A stretch of 64,000 nt of DNA from Bacteroidales bacterium (lineage in GTDB: Bacteria > Bacteroidota > Bacteroidia > Bacteroidales > F082), in NCBI GenBank assembly GCA_016936505.1, contig JAFGXS010000002.1, positions 1-64,000 on the forward strand. The letters run 5' to 3'. Of the stretch, positions 16,876 through 25,600 are shown one piece after another; positions within the stretch are counted from its first letter, which is position 1; the number at the start of each line of letters is the position of its first letter. Below the pieces are notes generated by a model, which was not told the origin of the DNA, made no database searches, and saw nothing but the letters and a program-made list of their open reading frames with translations. A program made the position numbers and the translations under genes.

Positions 16876-17811
16876 ATGAATTACAGGGAAGAAATTATAA
16901 AACTAAAAAAAGAAAAAAATGCATTGATCCTGGCGCACTATTACCAGGTAGATGAAATACAGGATATAGCCGATTATGTGGGCGATAGTTTGGGGCTTTC
17001 GCAAAAAGCTGCAGAAGCCGATGTAAATATCATTGTTTTTGCTGGTGTTCATTTTATGGCGGAGACCGCAAAAATTTTGAATCCGAAAACAAAAGTTCTG
17101 CTGCCCGATTTGCAGGCGGGGTGTTCTTTGGCCGATTCATGCCCTTATGACGATTTTAGGGCCTTTAAAGCTAAATACCCTGAGCATATTGTTGTATCAT
17201 ATATTAATACGTCAGCAGCCATTAAAACAGTGTCTGATGTGATTTGTACTTCAGGCAATGCAGTCGAAATTGTTAATTCATTTCCCAAGGATCAAAAAAT
17301 AATTTTTGCGCCGGACAGAAATTTGGGTGGTTATGTAAACCGGGTAACCGGAAGAAACATGGTATTGTGGGAAGGCGCCTGCGAAGTTCATGATATATTA
17401 ACAACGGAAGCTATTTTTAAGTTGAAAGATGAACATCCAAAAGCTAAAATTATTGCTCACCCTGAATGCCAGGCTCAGATTTTAGAAGCTGCCGATTATG
17501 TGGGTTCCACAACAGGATTGTTGAACTATACTAAAAATGACGATGCCCGGGAATACATTGTAGCTACTGAAAGTGGAATTTTACATCAGATGTATCTGGA
17601 TTCTCCGGACAAAAAATTCTATGTAGTGCCTTCAGATGATACCTGTTCATGCAACGATTGTCCTTACATGAAATTAAATACAATGGAAAAGCTGTATCTT
17701 GCTTTGAAAAATGAAAAGCCTTCTGTATCTTTAGAACCCGAAACAATCGAATTGGCCCGCAAGCCTATCGAGCGTATGTTGGAAATATCTAAAAAGCTTA
17801 AACTTATTTAA
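16876..17811 (+). CDS. nadA: Quinolinate synthase NadA
   Basis: A 311-residue [4Fe-4S] enzyme that condenses iminoaspartate with dihydroxyacetone phosphate to quinolinate, for NAD synthesis. Landmarks: [20 protein letters not shown] (two parts of the first domain), cluster cysteines in [18 protein letters not shown] and SCNDCPYMK, and [20 protein letters not shown] in part. The ATG at 16876 is chosen because the upstream TTG (16858) adds only lysine-rich residues MLKRKK. No nadB or nadC is adjacent. The lipoprotein gene that follows starts six bases after the stop. Confidence 0.96.
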   Translation: MNYREEIIKLKKEKNALILAHYYQVDEIQDIADYVGDSLGLSQKAAEADVNIIVFAGVHFMAETAKILNPKTKVLLPDLQAGCSLADSCPYDDFRAFKAKYPEHIVVSYINTSAAIKTVSDVICTSGNAVEIVNSFPKDQKIIFAPDRNLGGYVNRVTGRNMVLWEGACEVHDILTTEAIFKLKDEHPKAKIIAHPECQAQILEAADYVGSTTGLLNYTKNDDAREYIVATESGILHQMYLDSPDKKFYVVPSDDTCSCNDCPYMKLNTMEKLYLALKNEKPSVSLEPETIELARKPIERMLEISKKLKLI

Positions 17812-17817
17812 TTAAGT

Positions 17818-18348
17818 ATGAAACTGAAATTTATTTTACCTCTTTTTGTTGTTGTATTTTTTCTTTCGTCGTGCTCAAAGAATATTTACTTTACACAGAG
17901 TATCAGGGAAAATTTAATGAAACATCATGTAAATGTGAATAAAGTTCAGTTTTATACTTCCAAGAAAATCATTCTTAAACGCGATCTTACTTACGAAGAA
18001 ACCAAAGTTGCCCGTGGAACAATCCGGCTGGAAAACGGTCATTATGTTGAACTTATTATTATTCCTAAAAATACACCTGGCGTTGCAGAAGACAGTGCCA
18101 GAAACAGTCTGCAGGTAGCTTTTGAAAATGGTAAGAACCGGGCTTTAAATTTCGTTTTGAACGATAAAAAACGATACCAGATTTCTGCTCAGGTATGGAG
18201 CGATGGTTATGGAAAAGTGGCATATGATACGTTGATTTATTTTATTGAACCCTCAAGTGATAAGGCCGTATTAATGGTTAAAAAGGATGATATTTACAAT
18301 TTCCAGAAAAAAGTAAGAACAGTAAAAGGTAAAGAAGTAGAAAAGTAA
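17818..18348 (+). CDS. Putative lipoprotein, unknown function
   Basis: 176 residues. The N-terminus MKLKFILPLFVVVFFLSSC is a classical lipoprotein signal with lipobox LSSC and Cys19. The mature part is soluble and mostly beta-strand-like (RGTIRLENGHYVELIIIPK, QISAQVWSDGYGKVAYDTL as short segments) and ends with a lysine-rich tail. I do not recognise a family. It begins six bases after nadA and is followed by a strong hairpin terminator, so it is probably cotranscribed with nadA without an obvious functional link. Confidence 0.75.
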   Translation: MKLKFILPLFVVVFFLSSCSKNIYFTQSIRENLMKHHVNVNKVQFYTSKKIILKRDLTYEETKVARGTIRLENGHYVELIIIPKNTPGVAEDSARNSLQVAFENGKNRALNFVLNDKKRYQISAQVWSDGYGKVAYDTLIYFIEPSSDKAVLMVKKDDIYNFQKKVRTVKGKEVEK

Positions 18349-18353
18349 AAAAG

Positions 18354-18383
18354 AAAAGGCGGGTGATTAACATCCGCCTTTTT
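18354..18383. terminator. Bidirectional intrinsic terminator between lipoprotein gene and tpx
   Basis: Arms AAAAGGCGG (18354-18362) and CCGCCTTTT (18374-18382) with an 11-base loop, followed by T-rich sequence on the plus strand and T-rich on the minus strand as well. It serves both convergent genes. Confidence 0.8.
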
Positions 18384-18402
18384 ATTTGATGTTTCGTTTC
18401 AA

Positions 18403-18903
18403 TTATTTTAAAGCTTCTAAAGCTGATTCGTAATCAGGTTCGTCCACAATTTCAGGAACCTGTTGTGTATAAATAACTTTTCCTGTTTCATCTACAATAA
18501 CAACCGCTCTGGATTCCAGTCCGGCCAGAGGACCATCGGTCATTTCAACCTGGTATTTTTTTCCGAATTGTCCGGTACGGAAGTCGGAAAGAGTGATCAC
18601 ATTGTCCAGACCTTCAGCACCGCAAAAACGAGCCTGAGCAAAAGGCAAATCTTTTGAAATACATAAAACTACGGTGTTTTCCAGATTGGAAGCTTCAGCG
18701 TTAAAACGGCGAACAGAAGCAGCACATGTTGCAGTATCCAGACTGGGGAAAATGTTCAATACTACTTTTTTTCCTTTGTAATCTGATAAACTTGATTCAC
18801 TTAAATCGGTTTTTACCAAAGTGAAATTGGGTGCATCTTCACCCTTTGCAGGAAGATTTCCGACAGTATGTATTTTATTGCCTTTTAATGTTATTTCAGC
18901 CAT
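18403..18903 (-). CDS. tpx: Thiol peroxidase Tpx
   Basis: 166 residues of the atypical 2-Cys peroxiredoxin Tpx, which reduces lipid and hydrogen peroxides with thioredoxin. The peroxidatic Cys is in [15 protein letters not shown] (about residues 54-68), the resolving Cys in [14 protein letters not shown] (about 85-98), and the N-terminal motif [18 protein letters not shown] is typical. Length is normal. It stands alone on the minus strand, with a TAATTTTG -7 element on that strand (plus-strand 18929-18936). Confidence 0.95.
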   Translation of the reverse strand: MAEITLKGNKIHTVGNLPAKGEDAPNFTLVKTDLSESSLSDYKGKKVVLNIFPSLDTATCAASVRRFNAEASNLENTVVLCISKDLPFAQARFCGAEGLDNVITLSDFRTGQFGKKYQVEMTDGPLAGLESRAVVIVDETGKVIYTQQVPEIVDEPDYESALEALK

Positions 18904-18994
18904 GATTTTTTGTTTTTAAATGAAGGTTCAAAATTAAATTATTTTCAATGATTTTTCATTGAAAACAAAGACTTTAACTTTAATTAATAGTTAG

Positions 18995-20128
18995 TTAAGT
19001 TACAATAAACAAGTCGGAAGCAATACCATCGGAAAAGAATTTTCCTTTGTGAGTGATAAGAAAAGTACTGCCTTTTTGAACCACCATTTCATTTTCAATG
19101 GGCTTTTGAACCTGTTTTAAAAAATGGTCTACGTATTTTTGCCCCAGCCCGTTACGGATATGTTCTATATCGCAACCCCAGTTGGTGCGCAGTGAAGTCA
19201 TTACATATTCATTGTATCGTTGCTCGGGAGTAAGAATTTCTTTTTCCAAAACGATTTTATCCACTGCATCTGATTCGATGTATTGTTTCATGTTATGAAC
19301 ATTCCACTGTCGTGAAGTTCCGTTGAATGAATGTGCCGACGGGCCCAAACCAAGATAATGACCTCCCATCCAGTAAATGGAATTGTGTTTGGAATAATGA
19401 CCGGGTTTGGCAAAATTGGAAATTTCATAATGTACATAACCCTTGTTTCCGGTTTTTTCCAATAAAATTTCAAAATGCTGCGCCTGCTGCCCATCGTCTG
19501 TATTTTCTCTCTTTTCCTGATTTATCAATACTTCCAGTGTGGTTTTAGGTTCTACTGTCAGAGCATAGGATGATAAATGAGGTATATCATAACTGAAGAA
19601 AATTTCCAGATTCTTATTCCATTTTTCAGTAGTTAATGTAGGAATACCGTAAATCAAATCCATGTTTAGATTATTGAAACCGGCTTTTTTTGCATTTTCC
19701 AAAACCAACCGGGCTTTTGCCCCGTCATGATTTCTGTGGAGGTATTCCAAATCATCATCAAAAAAACTTTGAATTCCGATGCTGAACCGGTTCACAGGAG
19801 TGTATTTTTTCAGTTCCTGAAGGTATTCCGGTGTTAAATCTTCAGGATTGGCTTCCAGGGTAATTTCTGCTTCCGGGTTCACATCGAAAAGCTTATGTGT
19901 TTTGTTCAGAATTTTAACGATATCCTTTACTGGAAGAGAAGAGGGAGTTCCACCACCAAAGTACAGTGTATCTACGCGTTGGTTTTCTATATAATTTTTT
20001 CTTAATTCCATTTCACGCAGCAAAGCATCGGCATAAACATCTTTATATTTATTGGATGCTAATACATAAAAGTTGCAGTAGTAGCACTTTTGTCTGCAAA
20101 AAGGAATGTGATAATAAATACCGGCCAT
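18995..20128 (-). CDS. hemW: HemW-like radical SAM heme chaperone
   Basis: 377 residues. The radical SAM cluster motif is PFCRQKCYYCNFY (Cys11, Cys15, Cys18), followed by DTLYFGGGTPSSLP and ITLEANPEDLT. The HemN-like C-terminal domain has YNEYVMTSLRTNWGCD. HemW is a heme chaperone that resembles coproporphyrinogen dehydrogenase HemN; the shorter length and absence of the HemN N-terminal extension support HemW. It overlaps the end of the upstream sensor kinase gene by one base, so the pair is translationally coupled. Confidence 0.9.
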   Translation of the reverse strand: MAGIYYHIPFCRQKCYYCNFYVLASNKYKDVYADALLREMELRKNYIENQRVDTLYFGGGTPSSLPVKDIVKILNKTHKLFDVNPEAEITLEANPEDLTPEYLQELKKYTPVNRFSIGIQSFFDDDLEYLHRNHDGAKARLVLENAKKAGFNNLNMDLIYGIPTLTTEKWNKNLEIFFSYDIPHLSSYALTVEPKTTLEVLINQEKRENTDDGQQAQHFEILLEKTGNKGYVHYEISNFAKPGHYSKHNSIYWMGGHYLGLGPSAHSFNGTSRQWNVHNMKQYIESDAVDKIVLEKEILTPEQRYNEYVMTSLRTNWGCDIEHIRNGLGQKYVDHFLKQVQKPIENEMVVQKGSTFLITHKGKFFSDGIASDLFIVT

Positions 20129-21630
20129 TAAAGTTCTTTTTTCAAAATAATACGGAAAGTTGTTCCTTTTGGTGAGGAATGTTTTACGAAAATTTTTCCT
20201 CTGTGATATTCATGAATAATACGCTTGGCCAAAGAAAGTCCCAGTCCCCACCCTCTTTTTTTACTGGTGTACCCGGGATTGAAAATGGTTTTTTGTTCAG
20301 TAATTGGAATCCCTTTTCCTGTATCGGTTACATCGACAATAATATGTTTATTTTCTTCAGCTAAACTGATAGTGATTGAACCTTTTCCACTCATGGCATC
20401 AATGGCATTTTTGCATAAATTTTCCAGTACCCAGCTGAATAAAGCCGTGTTCAAAGGAAGTAAAATTTCCCTGGTTTCCGGAAACTCAAGTTTATATTCT
20501 ACTTTTCTGGGAGAACGTAACTTTAAATAATCTATAGTATCCTGAATAATATGGATCAGGTTTTCTTCATTTAAATCGGGGGTGGAACCAATTTTGGAAA
20601 AACGCTCTGTAATCACTTCCAGTCGTTTTACATCTTTGGTTATTTCATCAGCAGCCTGGTCCAGATTTTTTGCATCCATTTTCAGTAATTCAACCCAGGC
20701 CAGAATAGACGAAAGCGGTGTTCCGATTTGATGTGCTGTTTCCTTTGCCATTCCCACCCAAACCCTGTTTTGTTCAGATCGGCGTGATGCACTAAACAGT
20801 AAGTAGGCAATGAAAATAAAAAAGGTTATGGCCAGAAACTGAACCAAAGGAAACCATTTCATTTTGGTTAACAATTCAGAGTTTTTGTAAAAAATGTAGG
20901 CTTTTTCGTGATCGGCAAAATTGATTTCAATGGGATCATGTTCCCGCTTCATTTTATTCAGCACATTTTGAGCATAAACAGGATTACTCATCCTTATATC
21001 ATTCAGATTACCAAACTGTAATATATTTTTTTGTGTACTGTCGGTAATAATAACAGGAACACTCGCCGCGTTTGTAGTAACCTCAGACATAAAAGTCTGC
21101 ACGTAACCATTCAGTAAATCGTTCAGCTGGTTGTAAAAAAGAGAGTTTTTGTAATAAAGTTTATAATTCAGATAAGGAATAGTAATGGGTGGATAAACAG
21201 AAAAAGATTCTTTCAGATTTCCCGTAAGATATTCAATGGTATCTTCACCCGGAATTAAATTTCGTGAAGCTGTAATTTTGCCTTTAGGATCAGTAATAAC
21301 TACCGGAATGTTATTGTTTTGCTGAACTATTTTGTAGTAAAATTCAAGATTGCGAGAATCGTTATTTTTTAGAAATCTTCTGTAAACATCTGCCAGTAAG
21401 GTTACTCTCTGGTGTTCCGATTCGCGTAACTGTTTGAATAGTTTATCGGTATAGTTTACCATTTTAATACGCCTGTGCACGGCTTTAGCCCAAAGTTTTA
21501 CATTATTTCTTTCGGTTTGTGCAAACTGGTTGACCAATAAATTGGTATAAAATAAAGATGCTCCAACAATTAAAATACCGATAATGGCCAGTATTATTTT
21601 CCAGCGAATTTTTCTAGAATACAATTTCAC
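20128..21630 (-). CDS. Membrane sensor histidine kinase without adjacent regulator
   Basis: 500 residues. A first transmembrane helix (about 11-31) and a second (about 264-284) enclose a periplasmic domain of some 230 residues with internal hydrophobic segments such as IPVVITDPKGKI and VPVIITDSTQKN, which look like a pair of PAS/CACHE-like strands. The H box is atypical, KETAHQIGTPLSSILAWVELL in part (His300), a variant seen in HPK-type kinases of Bacteroidota; ATP-binding boxes are ENLCKNAIDAM, VTDTGKGIPI and KRGWGLGLSLAKRI. No response regulator gene is adjacent; hemW follows with a one-base overlap. The ligand is unknown. Confidence 0.88.
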   Translation of the reverse strand: MKLYSRKIRWKIILAIIGILIVGASLFYTNLLVNQFAQTERNNVKLWAKAVHRRIKMVNYTDKLFKQLRESEHQRVTLLADVYRRFLKNNDSRNLEFYYKIVQQNNNIPVVITDPKGKITASRNLIPGEDTIEYLTGNLKESFSVYPPITIPYLNYKLYYKNSLFYNQLNDLLNGYVQTFMSEVTTNAASVPVIITDSTQKNILQFGNLNDIRMSNPVYAQNVLNKMKREHDPIEINFADHEKAYIFYKNSELLTKMKWFPLVQFLAITFFIFIAYLLFSASRRSEQNRVWVGMAKETAHQIGTPLSSILAWVELLKMDAKNLDQAADEITKDVKRLEVITERFSKIGSTPDLNEENLIHIIQDTIDYLKLRSPRKVEYKLEFPETREILLPLNTALFSWVLENLCKNAIDAMSGKGSITISLAEENKHIIVDVTDTGKGIPITEQKTIFNPGYTSKKRGWGLGLSLAKRIIHEYHRGKIFVKHSSPKGTTFRIILKKEL

Positions 21631-21775
21631 TTTTTATAATTTATTACTGTAAAAGTAAAAACTCCTAGAGATTAAAGATATTGTTCTGAAGTTTTTAATT
21701 CTATAAGCAAAAGTGCAAATTCTTTTAATTGAAGGTTAGTTAGTAAAACATATCTATTTAATGGAAATATTTGTA

Positions 21776-21783
21776 TAATTTTG
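21776..21783 (+). promoter_or_regulatory. -7 promoter element for ridA
   Basis: TAATTTTG fits TAnnTTTG, 22 bases before the ridA ATG at 21805. Confidence 0.45.
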
Positions 21784-21804
21784 ATATCATAAATTTAATG
21801 GACA

Positions 21805-22182
21805 ATGAAAAAAATAATAAAAACCGATCAGGCACCCGCAGCAATAGGTCCTTATAGCCAGGCTGTAGAAATAAATGGTATGTTGTTTATTTCGGGACAG
21901 GTTCCTGTTAATCCTGCAACAGGAAAAGTTGTTGAGGGAGGGATTAAAGAGCAAACAGCTCAGGTATTGAAAAATATTGGTGCTATCTTAAAAGAGGCCG
22001 GTTATGATTATTCAAATGTGGTTAAATCAACTTGTTTTTTGAGTGATATGGCTGATTTTGCAGCTATGAATGAGGTTTATGCTTCGGTTTATAAAGAAAA
22101 TCCACCTGCCCGTGCTGCTTTTGCTGTGAAAGGACTTCCTTTGGGTGCAATGGTTGAAATTGAATCCATTGCAGTCAAATAG
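21805..22182 (+). CDS. ridA: RidA family enamine/imine deaminase
   Basis: 125 residues of the Rid/YjgF family. It hydrolyses reactive 2-aminoacrylate-type enamines and imines released by PLP enzymes. Signature pieces: APAAIGPYSQAVEINGMLFISGQ in part (GPYSQAV), and ENPPARAAFAVKGLPLGAMVEIE (part ARAAFAVKGLPLGAMVEIE), in which the conserved Arg lies. Length is normal. It is followed after five bases by a bacteriohemerythrin gene. It lies close to, but convergent with, the giant PLP-domain gene. Confidence 0.95.
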   Translation: MKKIIKTDQAPAAIGPYSQAVEINGMLFISGQVPVNPATGKVVEGGIKEQTAQVLKNIGAILKEAGYDYSNVVKSTCFLSDMADFAAMNEVYASVYKENPPARAAFAVKGLPLGAMVEIESIAVK

Positions 22183-22187
22183 GTTCT

Positions 22188-22601
22188 ATGGATAGTTTAA
22201 AAAGGATTGAATGGGGCGATGTTTTTGTTTTGGGTAATGAAACAATGGATAAAGAGCATGAAGGACTCGTTAATATTCACAATAAACTTGTTGATATAGT
22301 CAATACAAAGGAAGGAACCAGGAAAAAAATTGCTGAAATTTTATCCGAACTTTCAGACGCTGGCTTAAGACATTTTCAAGCCGAAGAGTTGCTAATGGAT
22401 AAAGAAGATTATCCCAATGCTATGGAACACAAGCGGCAACACAGGGATTTTATTTACAATGTTTCTTTGTATAATGTAAATTTGATGGGCGATAATCCAC
22501 CTAAAGCAGAAGAAATTGTAAACTTTCTTCACGATTGGCTGCTTCACCACATTAAAAATCACGATACCGAATTTGAAATTTATCTGGAAGGTCAAAACTG
22601 A
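22188..22601 (+). CDS. Bacteriohemerythrin
   Basis: 137 residues forming a four-helix bundle that binds O2 at a non-heme diiron centre. The ligand set is visible: His in DKEHEGLV, His and Glu in LRHFQAEELLM, two His in MEHKRQHRDF, and His and Asp in LLHHIKNHDTEF. It is soluble, with no fused sensor domain, so oxygen storage, scavenging or sensing are possible roles. It is cotranscribed with ridA and ends at a strong hairpin that also ends the convergent giant gene. Confidence 0.93.
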   Translation: MDSLKRIEWGDVFVLGNETMDKEHEGLVNIHNKLVDIVNTKEGTRKKIAEILSELSDAGLRHFQAEELLMDKEDYPNAMEHKRQHRDFIYNVSLYNVNLMGDNPPKAEEIVNFLHDWLLHHIKNHDTEFEIYLEGQN

Positions 22602-22616
22602 CCTTCCAGATTTCTT
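22583..22616. terminator. Bidirectional terminator, overlaps both stop codons
   Basis: A perfect 12-bp inverted repeat TCTGGAAGGTCA (22583-22594) and TGACCTTCCAGA (22599-22610) with a four-base loop, followed by TTTCTT. The second arm contains the TGA stop of the bacteriohemerythrin gene, and the minus-strand stop of the giant gene (22615-22617) lies right beyond. Confidence 0.8.
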
Positions 22617-25600
22617 ATTTCAAGTCTTTGTGAAATAGTTTCACGGCAACCTTTTTGGCCGCAGACAATGTTTCCCTGTCTACTTTTTCCATTAAAATAC
22701 CTTTTGTCAGATCCTCATTAATGATTACATGATGCATCAGCAAAAGTTGTAAAATAATATTATTTACAGCGGTTTCTTCAGTATAATGATCCGCAATAAA
22801 TACTTTTTCTGTGTAGGATTCAAACACCTGAATCAGTAATTCCATTTGAGGCAAATGAAGTAATTGCTCATAGGTTTCGCTCATTCCTGAAAGTTCTCGG
22901 TTCATATTTGGAGTAACCAAAATAGGCTGAAACTGTCTTTCGACCTGAATTTTTTTAACCATTTTGGAAAGATCAATGCCCGCTTTCGGGTTATCTATAC
23001 GAACCAGTTCAGCTTTACGCATTTGTTCCATTTGCCACAGCCAGAAATTATAACGATCAATTTCGGCATTGTTTCCGTTACCATTAAACGCTGTTTCGTA
23101 GGTATTATACACCAGATTTTTGATCCGGTTTTTGTTTTCATTGATGTCGGGTCGGGCGTTGCGCACTTCCCTGATCAATTTCCTCATGTCTTCTGCTGCA
23201 ATCTGGGGACCTGTAATTTCTTTTCCTTTTCTACCCAGGTCTGTAGATAGTATTCCAAGCTGAATTTTCTTTGCGGCACTGTTTTTCAGGAAATTAATCA
23301 GGTGTTTTTTGCTTTCAAATTCGCCCTCTTCAGCCACAAAAGGTTGTCCGGCAGGGGTACTGGCCAGTGAATTAAACAAAGTATTAAACAGGTTGCGGTC
23401 GATTAACTTTTGTTTTGTTTCCTCTTCATTATTAAGATTGGCTACAAAACGGTTTTTGATGATATCAAAATCAACATTTTCTATGATCCATTCCTGTTCC
23501 TGCTCCTTGAATTTCTTTTCGGTAAATATTTTATTAACAACCTCTTCCAGATTGATCAGTTCTATCATTTTATAGGAAGAACAGAGATAGAATTTTCCGC
23601 TGTAATCATCATATTCCCAATCCAGCACATCATCAATATAAGCGCCATGGCGATCCAGAATTTCAACAATATTTTTGTCGCTGCTGTAACGTTGCAATGT
23701 ACGCTGAAAGTTAGGATTATCGCCACTGGTGGCTTTTTCTTTGCGTTCGCCATGCGAATTTCTGTAGAGAATAAAGTTTTCAGGATTTTCGTATCGTGTA
23801 ATACCTGCTTCTTCTCGTGCAAAGTTACTGGCGGTGAGCATGATGTCTATTTTATACGGCATGGTTACATCGCACAAACCACTGATGGTACTTCTCGAAT
23901 TTAAATCTTCCACATTTGAATCGGACGCACTTTCAAACAAAGTATAGTAGTACTTGATATAATCAGGATCGAAATCAGTTACACGACTAAAATCCCCTTC
24001 TTCGGTTCCAATACCGTATAAATTGCCTTCTTTGTCGGGGAAAACATGCAACATATCACCGGCAATCATTTTCAGTGAGCGGACACCGGTGAGGTTTTGT
24101 TTCATCCATTTTAACATCATGGCGGCCAGCATTTCAGATTTACCCACGCCACTGTCTCCACTGATCTGAACCACAAATACAGCTCCATCTTCTTCTTCTA
24201 CAGCAAACAATGAACCATGAACAGGAATACCCCCCATTTCTTTAACTTTTTCGTTCATCACGGTTAGTCGGGGTTTTTTGATGTCACCAAAATAATCAAC
24301 CTCTTTTCTCAAAGGAGTAATAATGGTTTTGATGTTTCCTTTGGGGCCGGGAACATCAAAATACCCGATTTGAGGGAATGAAATCAGTTTTTCGGGTAAA
24401 CCGTAAAAACAAATTGTATCAGGGACAAAATTCAGCACCTGATCCATGGATGTTTCGGTTTTTTCCATCAGCCTGAAGTTGTCGGCCATGTATTTCATAT
24501 ACGACTTATGAAATACAAACAGTTCATTCATCAAGCCGCCGTTGAAAATTTTACATCTAAAGTCTCCGCTATCCATTCTGGCTACATAATTCTGTAATCG
24601 GTTCAAAAAGAAAGAGGACACTGGCCGCGTGTCTAAAACCTTGATATATTCGTTGGGTGCACCCGAGGTAAGATTTCCGTTTTTGTGTGTATTTTCCATT
24701 CGGTCAAGCCGATGGAATGGAAATTCACGTTTTTTCGAATCGGTGGCAATCCGGGTGTGGGTCTGAACGTTTTGTTCGGTTCCGATAACACCACATTCGG
24801 AAAGCAGTTTGGGTATCCATTGTAGATTATTTTTACTTTTTGATAGCACATGTTTTTGTGTATCAAAATGTTGATAAACACTGAATCCGTGTTGAATCAT
24901 TTCGTTAATGGAAGAATTTTGTTGCAGGAAATGAACCTCCGAACGTTTCATAACTGTATGAACATAAGGATAGTAATGTTCGTTCGATTTTGTGCTGTTG
25001 AGTAAACGGATAAGGAAAAGTACAAATTTGCGAATTTCGCTGTGAATTTCATCTGAATTAACTTTTCTTCCGGCCATCGCGGTTACTTCTTCCCAAATCA
25101 AATTCCATTGACCCGGAAGGGTTTTATACAGAAAATCACCGATAAAAGCTTCAGCTTCTGAATCGTCGAGCGCAACCAGTTGTTGATTAACAGCTGATAA
25201 AAGATCTTTCAGATTTTGAGCCAAATGACTTTTTTTGGTCAGCAGATATAAATAAATGATCCGCTTTTCGGGGATTGTTTCCGGATCGAAAACCTTTTGT
25301 CTGATTTTTTTGCTGATGTCGCCAAAAAGCTTTTTACCGAGGTTTAGATTTTCATCTTCAAAGGCGGCATAAATGGTTTCATTAAATTCATTTAATGTGG
25401 CTTCAACGTTCATTTGATCCATACCAATTCCAATAACCTCTTCAAATTGTTCGGCGGTTTTAATAATGAGCTCCTGAAGTGAAGGGGCAGAAGGATCGTA
25501 ATCGAACGGAAGGTTAAAATGCAACATCAGTTCTTTGATGAATTTACGCAACATTTGGTTGACGCCCTCCATTCGTGCTACGTCGGCACGATGGTCGCCA

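Noticed and set aside
23410-23904. 164-codon plus-strand frame inside the giant gene
   Set aside because: Antisense of a clearly coding frame; no start context, low-complexity hydrophobic composition typical of antisense of this codon usage.
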